Origin: Lyophyllum atratum
Taxonomy: Eukaryota; Basidiomycota; Agaricomycetes; Agaricales; Lyophyllaceae
Reading direction: 5' to 3'
Assembly: GCA_014905825.1 (NCBI GenBank)
Contig: JACGCN010000069.1
Span: forward strand, 1 to 64,000
Length of the DNA: 64,000 nucleotides
A program made the position numbers and the translations under genes. This document shows, piece by piece, positions 24,393 through 34,565 of the stretch (its first letter is position 1; the number at the start of each line of letters is the position of its first letter). The notes below the pieces were generated by a model. It did not search any database and had not been told where the DNA came from. It saw nothing but the letters and a program-made list of their open reading frames with translations.

Positions 24393-25257
24393 TTTTGGAT
24401 AGGGACTCGGGAGTTGTGTGAGGTGAGTTTCGGTGGCAGTGGCACGCACAAGCCAGACAGAGCCAGACGCGTCACGCGTGGCCGGTGTTAGCCGGTGTCG
24501 AGGAGGACTGGAATCGGCCCGGGCAGTTGTTGTTCCTGACAATTATATACACCGTCACGGCGACTTGGTGTTAGCCACGCGTACGGAGTCAGCTATGAAC
24601 GACCTCGGGCAATGTGCAAAACGCCTATTCTACTCGCACTATCCTGGATAATGTCCGAGGACATTGAAGTATGTTCATTGTTGGCTGTCACTCAACTTTT
24701 TCCGAGTTGGCACTTCGCCGACATGACAGGACTCCGTATACAGCGTCCAGCTTGGTCTTCTTTCTTCCTCGTCCACGGCATTGCATGTCAGGTCTTCAAG
24801 ACGTTGGAAGCTGACAATATCCCACACACCTCTAAAAGCTTGACCCCGGATTTTGAAGTGGCGGTCGCCGCCGGTCACAGCCTGACCGGCATTCTACTTA
24901 CCATGGAGGTTCCACTCCATTTTCCGACTTGCCTACGATTACGACACCTCCTTAATCCAGGTAACGGTATAGCCTTCTGTCGCCCCTCAAACCCAGGGAA
25001 CAGAGGACGTTTTTTTTCAACGTGCACGGACAAAGACGACTGTCATCGGAATTCCGCACGACCATCACCTTTAGCAGGTCTCCTCCATCACTCCGCCGCC
25101 TTCTTCCTTGCGTTCCCGGGGTATTAGTACCGCCTCACACCCCTACGCACCTTTATATCTTCTCTTCAAACGTATTGAACACCTTGGACACCCCACTCCA
25201 GCCAGTCCTGTCTCGACCCAACAACGTCCAGGTTCTACCCTCACCCTCACCACCACC
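24393..25257. other. Shared upstream region of the Cys-rich pair
   Basis: 865 bp separates the two divergent start codons. No gene was recognised. The region may hold both promoters. Confidence 0.45.
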
Positions 25258-25743
25258 ATGTCGAGTGGCAAAATCATCGTCGTCAACCACTTCACATTCT
25301 GCTTCGAGCACGGGAGTGAGCTGTGCTACGTGTGTAACCGCGACTACCGCTCCGCGAACAACTCCAACTCCAACCTCCGTCGACACCTCACCGATAAGCT
25401 GGGGTACGCATTCGAAGTCATGTACACCTTCGACTTGGAGGTACGTTCCCTCCCCCCTCCCCCTCTCCCCGCCCCTTCCCCACTTATCCTGATCATGGCA
25501 CGGACACAGGGCCGCCAGCCAATCAACGTATACGCAAAGGGCGTGACGAAAGCGACGCACCATCGCGGGCCGCGCGCGTCCGGGTCGTGCCCGGACCACT
25601 CGAAGCTCGATTGTGGGAAGTGCTTTGATTGGGTGAGGCTGGTGGGGTCGGAGGTGACGGAGGATAATTTTGATGGGGTGCGTGCGAGGACGGTGAGGGA
25701 TGAGTATTCAAGGTCGGGGACGATGGTGGGTGGGACTGTGTGA
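25258..25743 (+). CDS. Small Cys/His-rich protein, paralogue B
   Basis: Two exons (25258-25440 and 25510-25743) give 138 residues beginning MSSGKIIVVNHFTFCFEHGS. The Cys/His pattern of paralogue A is kept: FCFEHGSELCYVCNRDYR followed by NN, then CPDHSKLDCGKCFDWVRLV. The intron interrupts both genes at the same point, after DLE/QVE and before GRQP/DRQP. Between the first Cys cluster and the intron it has about ten extra residues (NSNLRRHLTDKLGY). A preceding CACCACCACC-type stretch precedes the ATG. Function is unknown; the invariant KCFDWVxLV segment is the best family signature. Confidence 0.77.
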   Translation: MSSGKIIVVNHFTFCFEHGSELCYVCNRDYRSANNSNSNLRRHLTDKLGYAFEVMYTFDLEVRSLPPPPLPAPSPLILIMARTQGRQPINVYAKGVTKATHHRGPRASGSCPDHSKLDCGKCFDWVRLVGSEVTEDNFDGVRARTVRDEYSRSGTMVGGTV

Positions 25744-26057
25744 GCTTGAGTAATGGGAATGGGTGTATGTTACTGTACGATAGGAGGGTGAAGGCGCGCG
25801 CTTTTTTGTTTTCGGTTTTTGTTGGGTTCGTTCGGAGTGCTATACCATAATACCCGTCTTTATTTCGCTTGCGCAAGGCGTTGAGCGCACGAATGCACAC
25901 CTGTCTCTTGACTGAACGTCCATCCATGTCTATTTACATCGTCGGATCTATTTTAAGTTACCCCGCATTTCACCACGTGGGTATCGATCACGTTAGCGCT
26001 TCTCCACAACAACCATCACCTCACTGACTCTGAGCGACATCTTCCTCTCATCGTACG
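25744..26057. other. Intergenic, nothing recognised
   Basis: 3' flank of the Cys-rich gene and promoter of the mannosidase. A T-rich tract lies at about 25801-25825. Confidence 0.5.
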
Positions 26058-29000
26058 ATGGCCTGCCAGCACCACCGCCCGAGCGCCCCAAGGCCATACC
26101 CAGAACTCAACCACAGCGCCGGCGCCAAGTGGATCAAGAATCTCACCAAAGACAGACTTGGAAACTTCACGGGGGGCCACTTCTCGGACGTCAACCTTTC
26201 GTCGGTGTTGTTCACCCATCGGGTGGATAATGCGGAGCATGTGAAGCTTCAAGTGTGCGTATGCGGTTTATGTTTACGTTGTCCATGTATGAGGGTGTGT
26301 GCTGAAGGGATGTGATAGGTGGAGCGCGCCTGGATTGACGAAGCCGACGTTTGCAGAGGCGATGAAGCAGAAGTTTAAGCCCGCGAAGAAGGTGAGCGAC
26401 CCGTTCGTGTGGCTTTTTTATGGTGTCTAAATCGTAATATTTACAGGGAGATTCGTTTGGGCCATCATGTGAGTAGCTCGTTATCTATCTAGGCCGCTAC
26501 TGTAACTAATGCAACACTCAGGGGTAAGCTGCTACCTCGCCCAGAAACGGTGAAAACTCAAAGTTTCATAGACCAACCACTGGTGGAAAGTCTCCGTGAA
26601 TATTCCAGGGTACTGGCAGCAGTACGAGCGTGTTCAATGTAAGCCCTTCGCGTCCTCGAAATATCTTCCTGGAAGCTCAACCTTGCCCAGTCGAGTTCGA
26701 CCCAGGATGCGAGGCTATGATCTTTACCACCGATGGCGTTCCCCTGCAAGGTCAGTGGCCTCCACATCCATCATTACGTATCTCACGTCTCTCCAGGCAT
26801 AACTGGCGGATACGGCGGAGACCGTCGCGTGGAATATATCATCCCCAAGGACGCGCGGAAGCAAGGCCGCCACGAGTTCGTCATTGAGTCCAGCTGTAAC
26901 GGAATGTTCGGCGTGCCCTGGAACGGCGATACGATCGCGCCCCCAGATGTACGTTCTCAGCCAAGATAGTTCCGGCTCTCCCAGCTGATTGGACTCCAAC
27001 TCCAGATGAACAGGTACTTCCCGTTGGCCTCGGCCGACCTCGTCGTGCCGAACCAAGAAGCTTGGGCCCTTTTGTGGGACTTCACGACGCTCCGAGAGCT
27101 GATCGACACGTTGCCCGGAAACACGACGTATGTCCCTTGCCGCCGGCTCTGGATTTTCTCTGTCCGTACCCTTACTTACGATCGTGGTTTTTCAGGCTGC
27201 AGAACCAGGCGCTCGTGGCGGCGAACGAGATTATGAATGTGTTCAATAAAGGCGATCCGAGTGCCATCCGTAACGCCCGCAAGCTCGCGGAAGGTGTCTT
27301 TGGTGAAGGATGGGAGAGCAAGGGGGAGGGTATCTATGACGAGGGGGTGAAGAAGGCACAGATATGGGGCATAGGTTCGTCGTTCGCTCTCTTGAACGTC
27401 TGCCGTTGCTCATCATCATCATCATACAGGACAGTGAGTCGGCCCTTACCAGAAGCTTTTGACGCGGACTAACCCGATACCACAGCTGCCACATCGATAC
27501 CGCTTGGTAAGGCTTCCGCCTTCGAACTCGTGTGTCTCCGGTGGGATCTAACTGTCGTCCAGGCTGTGGCCATACCAGGTTACCCAGCAGAAGGTCGCGC
27601 GGTCGTGGTCCACCCAGATTGATCTCATGGAACGATACCCAGAGCACCGCTTCACCTGCAGCTCCGCACAGCAGTACAAGTGGCTCGAGCAGGTACATTC
27701 CCCTCCCACCCTCCCCACTCCTCCCCACCACTCACTCACGGGTGTCTATGTCTTGGCTGCAGCTGTACCCGCCGCTCTTCGAGCGCGTCAAGGCGAAGGT
27801 CCTGGAAGGCAAGTTCCACCCCGTCGGCGGATCGTGGGTCGAGAACGACGCGAATATGCCGTCGGGCGAGGCGCTGGTGCGCCAGTTCGTGTTTGGGCAG
27901 AGGTACTTTGAGTCGAGGTTTGGGAAGCGGTGTGATACGGCGTGGTTGCCGGATTCGTTTGGGCTGACGGGGGCGCTGCCGCAGCTTATCAGGGGAGCGG
28001 GTGAGATTATTACTTTTGTTGTGGGGGCATTTGGATGGGGGGGCTGATTGATGGTGGTGTGTTAGGCATGGATTATTTCTTTACGCAGAAGTTGTCGTGG
28101 TATGTGGTTTTGTCTGGATTTTGTTTTGATGGCGGTTGCTGACTTGGTTTGCTGGCCAGGAATAACATGTGGGCCCTTTCTGTCCTGTCCTTTTTGACAG
28201 TCGGTTCTGAGACGTCCTTAGCAATGTGTTCCCTCATACGACCTTCAACTGGGTCGGCATCGACGGGACGCAGGTCCTGTGCCACATGACACCAGGTCTG
28301 TTATCACGCCTAAAGTACAACGCTAGCGCTGACTTTGAGCAATCCCAGTCGATACCTACACCGCACAGGCCACCGTTGGAGACATCAACAAGGGGCAAAC
28401 TAACCATAAGGTACATTCTCTCGCGCTGTCCCCACCCTTGTACAACTAACAGTTGACCTCCAACCCCTTAGAATCTGGAATCCTCCCAAGCTGCACTTCT
28501 TGTCTTCGGTAATGGAGATGGAGGCGGAGGGCCTTTGGCGAAGATGTTGGAGAATGTGTGTGTTCAACAGCCCTTCTTGAGGCTTATCTGGCTTAAGTCA
28601 CAACTAGCTTCGCCGAATTCGCGGCGTGGCCAATTCACATCGTGAGCTTCCGCCTGTCAGCATGGGCCATTCAGTCGACGAGTTTTTCGAGGAGCTGTCG
28701 AATGCTTCGAATGCAGGCAAGACTTTGCCGAATTGGTGAGTGTTACAGCTGTGTGATGGGGGTCCCGCTGACGGTTTATCCTGATGAAGGCATGGGGAAC
28801 TGTACCTCGAGGTTCGCGTTTTCCTTTTTGGTTATGATATGGTTCTGACTTTGATTTAGTTCCATCGTGGGACGTATACCTCCCATGGTTCGGACTTTGT
28901 CTTCCTTCTGTGTTGATTCATGTGATAACGATCCGCCTCTAGGATCGATTAAGAAAGGGAATAGGCACTCTGAGATCCTGCTTCGTGATGTTGAGGTATG

Positions 29001-31407
29001 TTGTCATGGTCCGCAGTGTATGCCGGAGCTGACGAGTTGGATGTTAGCATGTAGCGACCTTGGCGTCGCTGTACAAGCTGCACAAGAAGGATTATGTGTA
29101 TCCTAAGCAGGCTATTGATGATTCGTGGGAGAAGGTTTTGCTCAATCAGTGTAAGCCTGAATCATTCTGGCAAATGTGAGGATCGAATGCTGATGTGTAT
29201 TTTCAAGTCCATGATGGTAAGCCATAGTTTTGAGACCCCTAAAAGTCGACGTTGACCGAATATCGCTCCAAACCCAGTTCTCCCCGGTTCTGCCATGTAT
29301 GTTTGGATATCGTCGTCGCTTTCCAAAGCTTACATGCTCAATACAGCGGAATGGTCTACGACGACGCAGAAAAGCTCTATGCCGAAGTCCGCAAGGACGG
29401 CGAATCTCTCATCGACGAGGCCTTCGGCGTCCTCTTCCCAGATTCCGTCGCGCTGACGCGCAGCTCGAACCCCAAGGCCCTTTCTGCTTCAGGCAGGATC
29501 GTCGGCTTCAACACCACGTTCTTCCGACGCTCTGACGTCATCGAGGTTCCTATCGTCGGCGCGAGCGCTGGGCTTAAGTCGCAGGTGCTGCAGACCTCGA
29601 GTGACGGCAAGGTCGGGTACGCTGTGATGAACTCTCCTGGGGGAGGGAGTGTTGGGACGATCTGTACGCCTGCGACGGGGCTCCATGCGCAGATTATGCC
29701 TGTATCTGGTTAGTCCCTCTTCTTGGAAGGCTGCTTAAAGTTTCTTAGGCTGACGGCGGGAATAGTTTTCACGAATGGCTCGGATAACTTTGTGCTGCGT
29801 AATTCGAGTGTGCAGCTCACTATCTCGAAGGGGCGGATTACTAGTTTGCTTGATGTGAAGCTGGGGTGCGTGCGCTTGAGTTCTGACTCCGGGTCTGAAT
29901 CCTGATATGCTCTGGACCTCTAGTCGGGAACTCATTGCGGAGGGCGCTACTGGTGGGCTTGTCATTTTCGAAGATCACCCCAACTATTGGGATGCATGGG
30001 GTAGGCTCCTTCATACTTTCCGACATTTGTAGTTGCTGAATGAACTGCGCGGCTAGATGTCGAAATACACCACTTGGAGACTGCTAAGCAGCTTGAGTTC
30101 ACGAATGTGTCCGTTGTTGCGCAGGGACCGCTTCGCGGATCGGTGAGAGCTGAAGTCAAATACGACAAAAGCATTATTTCTGTCACTGTAAGTTGCTCCT
30201 TGGTTGACATCGACTTGATCTTAATACTGACTTGGCGTTTCAAGATTTCGTTGGATGCTATCGCAGGTATGCCTACATTTCAAGGTGTGAACTTTGAGGG
30301 ATTAACGTTCGGTCGTAGCTTCTGTCAAGGAAAACTCGCGATCGTTGTTCCACTTCGACGCTGTGGTTGACTGGCATCAACGTCATGAATTCCTTAAGTG
30401 TAAGCCGTTGACCAAATCCTTGAAACGTTGCTGATGCTTGTGTTCGACAGTCGAGCTACCTCTTAACATCCATAACGACAATGCGACATACGAGACCCAG
30501 TTCGGGCATGTCCAGAGGCCGACTCACAAGAATACTACGTGGGATATCGCGAAGGTCCGTCTGATTGAACTCCACCTTCTCCAATAACTCATGCGCCTAC
30601 CAATAGTTCGAAGTCTGTGGCCACAAGGTAATATTCGCGTCTTCTTTTGCAAACGACTGTCCATGCTCATTATGACATAGTACGCGGATCTGAGCGAATT
30701 CGGATATGGCGTGGCGATTCTGTCGGAGTCCAAGTATGGGTTCTCGTGTCTGGGGAACCAGCTCCGCATCTCCCTTCTTCGCGCTGCGACCGCTCCTGAT
30801 GCAGAACAGGATCAAGGTACGTGGTCGGCTCAACTGCTCGCTAATGATAAGTGACGACCTATGTTGTAGGAGAACACAAGTTCTCATGGGCAGTTATGCC
30901 TCATGAGGGTCACTTCCTGGACTCAGACGTTCCGATAGCGGCGTATCTTTACAACTCACCTGTCCGAGGTCAGTTTCACTTTCCAGCTGATTGGCGCATT
31001 ACTGATACGTTGGCACAACAGTACGATATGTGCCCACGAACGTAGATGCCCCGATGACTACCCTCCAAGCCCCCTTCGCCGTGGAAGGTGCCCGTAACGT
31101 CTTCTTGGAGACCATCAAGCGCGGGGAGGACGACGATTTCTGCAACGACTCGGGGTCGACTACAGTCATCCTCCGGTTGTACGAAGCCTTCGGTGGTCAC
31201 GCCCAGGCGAGGCTCAGGATCGCAAGCCACTTGGCTGTCTCGAAAGCCTACGTCACCAATCTCCTCGAGGATGACGACAAGGAACTCAACATTACGCAAA
31301 TGGATGACACCGGGGGCTCCCTGAAGTTAGACTTCCGTGGCTTTGAGGTCAAGACCGTCAAACTCGTCGTTGCGCGCACCGGGGTGCTTACTTCACAGGC
31401 CGAGTGA
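26058..31407 (+). CDS. Class II (GH38) alpha-mannosidase, Ams1-like
   Basis: An intact, highly intron-split gene encoding an Ams1-type vacuolar/cytosolic alpha-mannosidase, which trims free oligosaccharides and glycoprotein mannose during turnover. It opens [20 protein letters not shown] with no signal peptide, as expected for Ams1, which reaches the vacuole by the Cvt/autophagy route. Catalytic-domain motifs are GHCHIDTAWLWPY (metal-binding His/Asp, about 27.43-27.56 kb), [18 protein letters not shown] (candidate nucleophile Asp, 27.84 kb), [14 protein letters not shown] (27.95 kb) and LLNQFHDVLPGSAI (about 29.15-29.33 kb). The C-terminal beta-domains include [28 protein letters not shown] and [11 protein letters not shown], and it ends [16 protein letters not shown] 4-nt exon at 27430-27433 is needed to keep the frame at GHCHIDTAW. 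No stop or frameshift was found along the spliced path. Confidence 0.93.
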
Positions 31408-32023
31408 GTCCTTGGATTTGCCAACTTCGAACAACCCATGTCATGTGCTCAAACTCGCCACAGGGGGAAGCGAGAGAGTTGGATCAATATCGATAAGTTG
31501 TCCCTTTACTGAAGGATTGGAAGTATGCGCTGTGTAACTTGGACTTTAAGGATACTTGTTGTACGTGTACACCGTCTGTATATCCGTAGGCCTGACATCG
31601 AATTCGTGGAGTACGAGCTCGGTTTAAGACATGCTCAGTTGACAGCGACCGAGTGTGTGGCAATTCAATTGGAGGTATGACTGTCAGACGTCAAGCCTCT
31701 GAGCGATATCATTCTGCTTCTTTTCCTTCCGTATGTTTATTCGACTTTATCCTATCCTCTCGCCATCTTGAAGTTCGGAAAGCTGTACGCTGGCAGCAGC
31801 CGCGGCTCGTCGTGTTTGTCCAGAACCACTTCACCTTGCGATCTGCACAGTGCTGATGCACTGACGCGAAAACTGACACAGATACCGCGTGTCTCTGAGA
31901 CGCGGATCCACTGGTGCAGCTCTGGATCTCAAACCCGAGGGAGAGGGATTTTGCAGTGATTAGTCCAGTTGGTGGAGCTGATACAGGCCGGGGGTGGGTG
32001 ACACATTCAGCTGCCAGTGCTGA
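31408..32023. other. Intergenic between convergent genes
   Basis: 3' flanks of the mannosidase and of the frameshifted nuclease-like gene. No gene was recognised. Confidence 0.5.
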
Positions 32024-33153
32024 TTATGATTTGTTCCTAGATTGATTAGGAGGTGGAAGACATACCCATTCGGTTACCAACGAGATGATCGTTTTCAACT
32101 CCTTTACAGAGGTTTCCAGAAGCGTCTCCCTGAGTAGGGACGGGCGGGATTCATAGTAAACAAAGTGTCCGGCCTCTTCTTTCTGGACAAAGAAGACCCA
32201 GGTTTCACCATCTGAAAGACAGAAGCGAACCTCATCGACGTTTCTATACCAAGGCGTCTAAGGCATGTTGCCGTTGAAAATGAAAATATTGGACTCACGG
32301 CATTGCTTTCAACAACGCAATCGCCTGGGCTAACGGCTTCTGGGATGTGTGAGGATAAGGGGGAACCTTTCAGACGCTTATCCTCGACAAGGAACAGGCA
32401 GCCCTGCGCAATCCTGAGGGCATCATCCCTCGAGGCACCAGGGACAAGAAGACGCTCTAAGAGAAGATAAATAAATGAGTGATGATACAAAACCTGACAG
32501 GCAGTAGGCAACCTCGGTTTTCTGGTTCATCGTATAAAGAAGGACACCATAATCCACGCTGCCTGTGAGGTATAGCTCGAAGCCGGTGTTGCTATTACTG
32601 ACGTAGACGCCATCCGATGGACCGATTCTCATTTCAGGGAGGATAGCTACCTTCTTGCCCGGGTGCAATTTACTGGTAACTTTGGCCAATGTTATCAGAA
32701 TGGCATCCAGGATCATCCGCGAGCCCGGCTGTACTACGGCGACGATGTGAGAGGAAGGCGAGTAGAGGAGGCAAATAACTCACGTCTATGTTCACGTATG
32801 CGTAGATATCCTGAATACGGCCACGAAGGGTGGTGATCTCAGACACCGCGATTTGGTCCATGTCATTGACAGACTGGTCGAGCAAGGAGGTGAATTTCAG
32901 CCATCCTTTCTTGACGCCTAGGTGTTTGAGTTGGTCTTCGTCCACGGAGGAGAAACCGAGTCGCTGGGAGGGAGCAGTCAAACACTGGGAGGTTTCAAGA
33001 TGTATGTGTTGAGTGCGCACCGGCTTCTTTGCGTTGGCGAGTATCTCGTCCAACGCCTCGACGTGTGTCATGATCGCTTGCACCTCAGTCGCTGTCTTCG
33101 ATCCCTTCCAGTTCCTCCCTCAGTGCCGAAAGTCGACTCTTGGCAGCCGCCAT
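32024..33153 (-). pseudogene. PD-(D/E)XK-like Agaricomycete protein, frameshifted
   Basis: This matches a conserved Agaricomycete family that I recognise by its blocks: TATEVQAIMTHVEALDEIL, then AILPEMRIGPSDGVYV, LTGSVDYGVLLY, SRDDALRIAQGCLFLVEDKR, SSHIPEAV, VRFCLSDGETWVFF and YYES. The order of an Asp in SVDY and VEDK (E-x-K) further on fits a PD-(D/E)XK nuclease-like core; that is inference. Two frame breaks are seen. One extra C at about 32328-32331 (reading AGC CCA where AGC CAG is expected) shifts PEAVS out of QAIALLKAMP. A second break lies near 33085, between MAAAKSRLSALREELEGIE and the TATEV frame. The introns are otherwise clean, so the damage is recent, or one or both breaks are sequencing errors. 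An internal start at 33074 could bypass the first break. Confidence 0.7.
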
Positions 33154-33507
33154 CTTCCCGAGGTCGACGGTCGAGTCCTGCCAAATACTACGTTTGCGTT
33201 TGTGTCGTCGTGGGTGGGGTTCTGCCGTGGCGAGTCTGACACTTGTTTTTTCCAGGCTTGGCAGACCGTGACTGTGGGACTCCGCCGGTTTGCGCTGTAT
33301 CTTCTTCCAAATTCAAATTTTCAGCCAACCGCTACCGTGAATTCAAGTATCTTCGGGTATCTAGCTATGGATGTGGCTACCCTACTGGTTCAGTTCTAAA
33401 TCTGCTGACTCCAGATAGCGCATTGACCGGCAGATGCGAGGTGTAGAAGAGGCTAGAGGTATGGCTCTAGTCGACGAGAGGACCTACCTGATTTGTACCT
33501 GATACCA
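33154..33507. other. Intergenic, nothing recognised
   Basis: Upstream of the nuclease-like gene and upstream of the P450 fragment. No structure was seen. Confidence 0.45.
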
Positions 33508-33775
33508 TGATCCCCACAGTTTTAATCCTTCTCGTTACCTTCCTAAGCCAAAGAAAAATGGCGAGGCGTATCCCACCGGCCTTGTTGGTGTTGATCGCAG
33601 GTACGTGCGAAGCGGTTTTCCTGGAAGAACTGCGGATCCGATTCGACCTCATCGCGGACTACTAGAATTTGCCCTGGGCGACGTTTTACATATTTGAGCC
33701 TCTGGATCGCCGTGGTCTTCATCCTAGCACCATTAGTGTGTCTAAAGCTATTGGAAATGACGGCAAAGAATCGAA
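33508..33775 (+). pseudogene. Cytochrome P450 3' fragment
   Basis: It reads HSFNPSRYLPKPKKNGEAYP across 33513-33575 and then a decayed heme-loop region: TTTGCCCTGGGCGACG near 33668 corresponds to ICPGR. A decayed SKAIGNDGKE follows near 33740. These are the same segments as in P450 copies 1 and 2, but the phenylalanine-glycine heme box is altered (LVGVDRR for FGFGRR), stops interrupt the frame, and nothing 5' of the PSRYLP region is present. It sits 0.8 kb upstream of P450 copy 2, so it is a truncated third copy. Confidence 0.85.
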
Positions 33776-34565
33776 TACACACTCGAGCTCTTGGTCAGCT
33801 GCGTCATAACGAGGTATGTACCTTGGTAGACCGTGACTCGTACTTTCGTAACAAACGTCTTGCCCTCCAAGCCACTGAAACCAATGCAGTGTCGAATTTG
33901 CCCTCGAACTGAGAGGCGAAAACTCTTGTTTTCGTGCGGATATTTCAATTGGTAATGAACTTTGTGCATCATGTGTAACTTGGCGGACGCTTGCCAGTTG
34001 GTCTGGTTTCTGGACATAACAAGGCACAGTCCAAACCCTATTTTTGAAGTGTCCCTGATCTTCCGTGACGTTCGGGAAGATGCGCCCCCATAACTCCATG
34101 GGCAGCCTGCTATCTTGGTGAGTAAGTATTGAGCGCAGCTTCCCTCCTGATAGTAATGACGTATATGCTTATCGTTTATCAAGACAGACTTGAGCCACCC
34201 GCTAAGCAACAATCCATACAAGAGATGGTGTCATACTTCCCGACCGTCTCGGTAGCTGTTCTGTCAACATATACAGCACAATAAGAGCGGCCTCAAAGCG
34301 CAACCGAATTACGGTGGCAGTCATTCACAAATACGCATATAAGTGGATACAGAAGCTGTGTCGTATCATCATCTGATCTTCGGGTGGGAACTAAGCGCTT
34401 CTGACTATTGAATTCCTTGACAGCGAGTTGTCGATTTGGGAACGATTTCTAAGTTATGTCACCACGTTGCTCTGCTGACCATGAGGGTTAATGGAGTAAG
34501 TGTACCATGGAGCTGGTGTATAACAGGGTGCGTGCATTTCCTATCCTCGTTCACCTCGTACAACG
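33776..34565. other. Intergenic upstream of P450-2
   Basis: A minus-strand open stretch of about 470 bp occurs at 33748-34221 but has no recognisable domain. The immediate promoter of P450-2 lies here. Confidence 0.4.
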
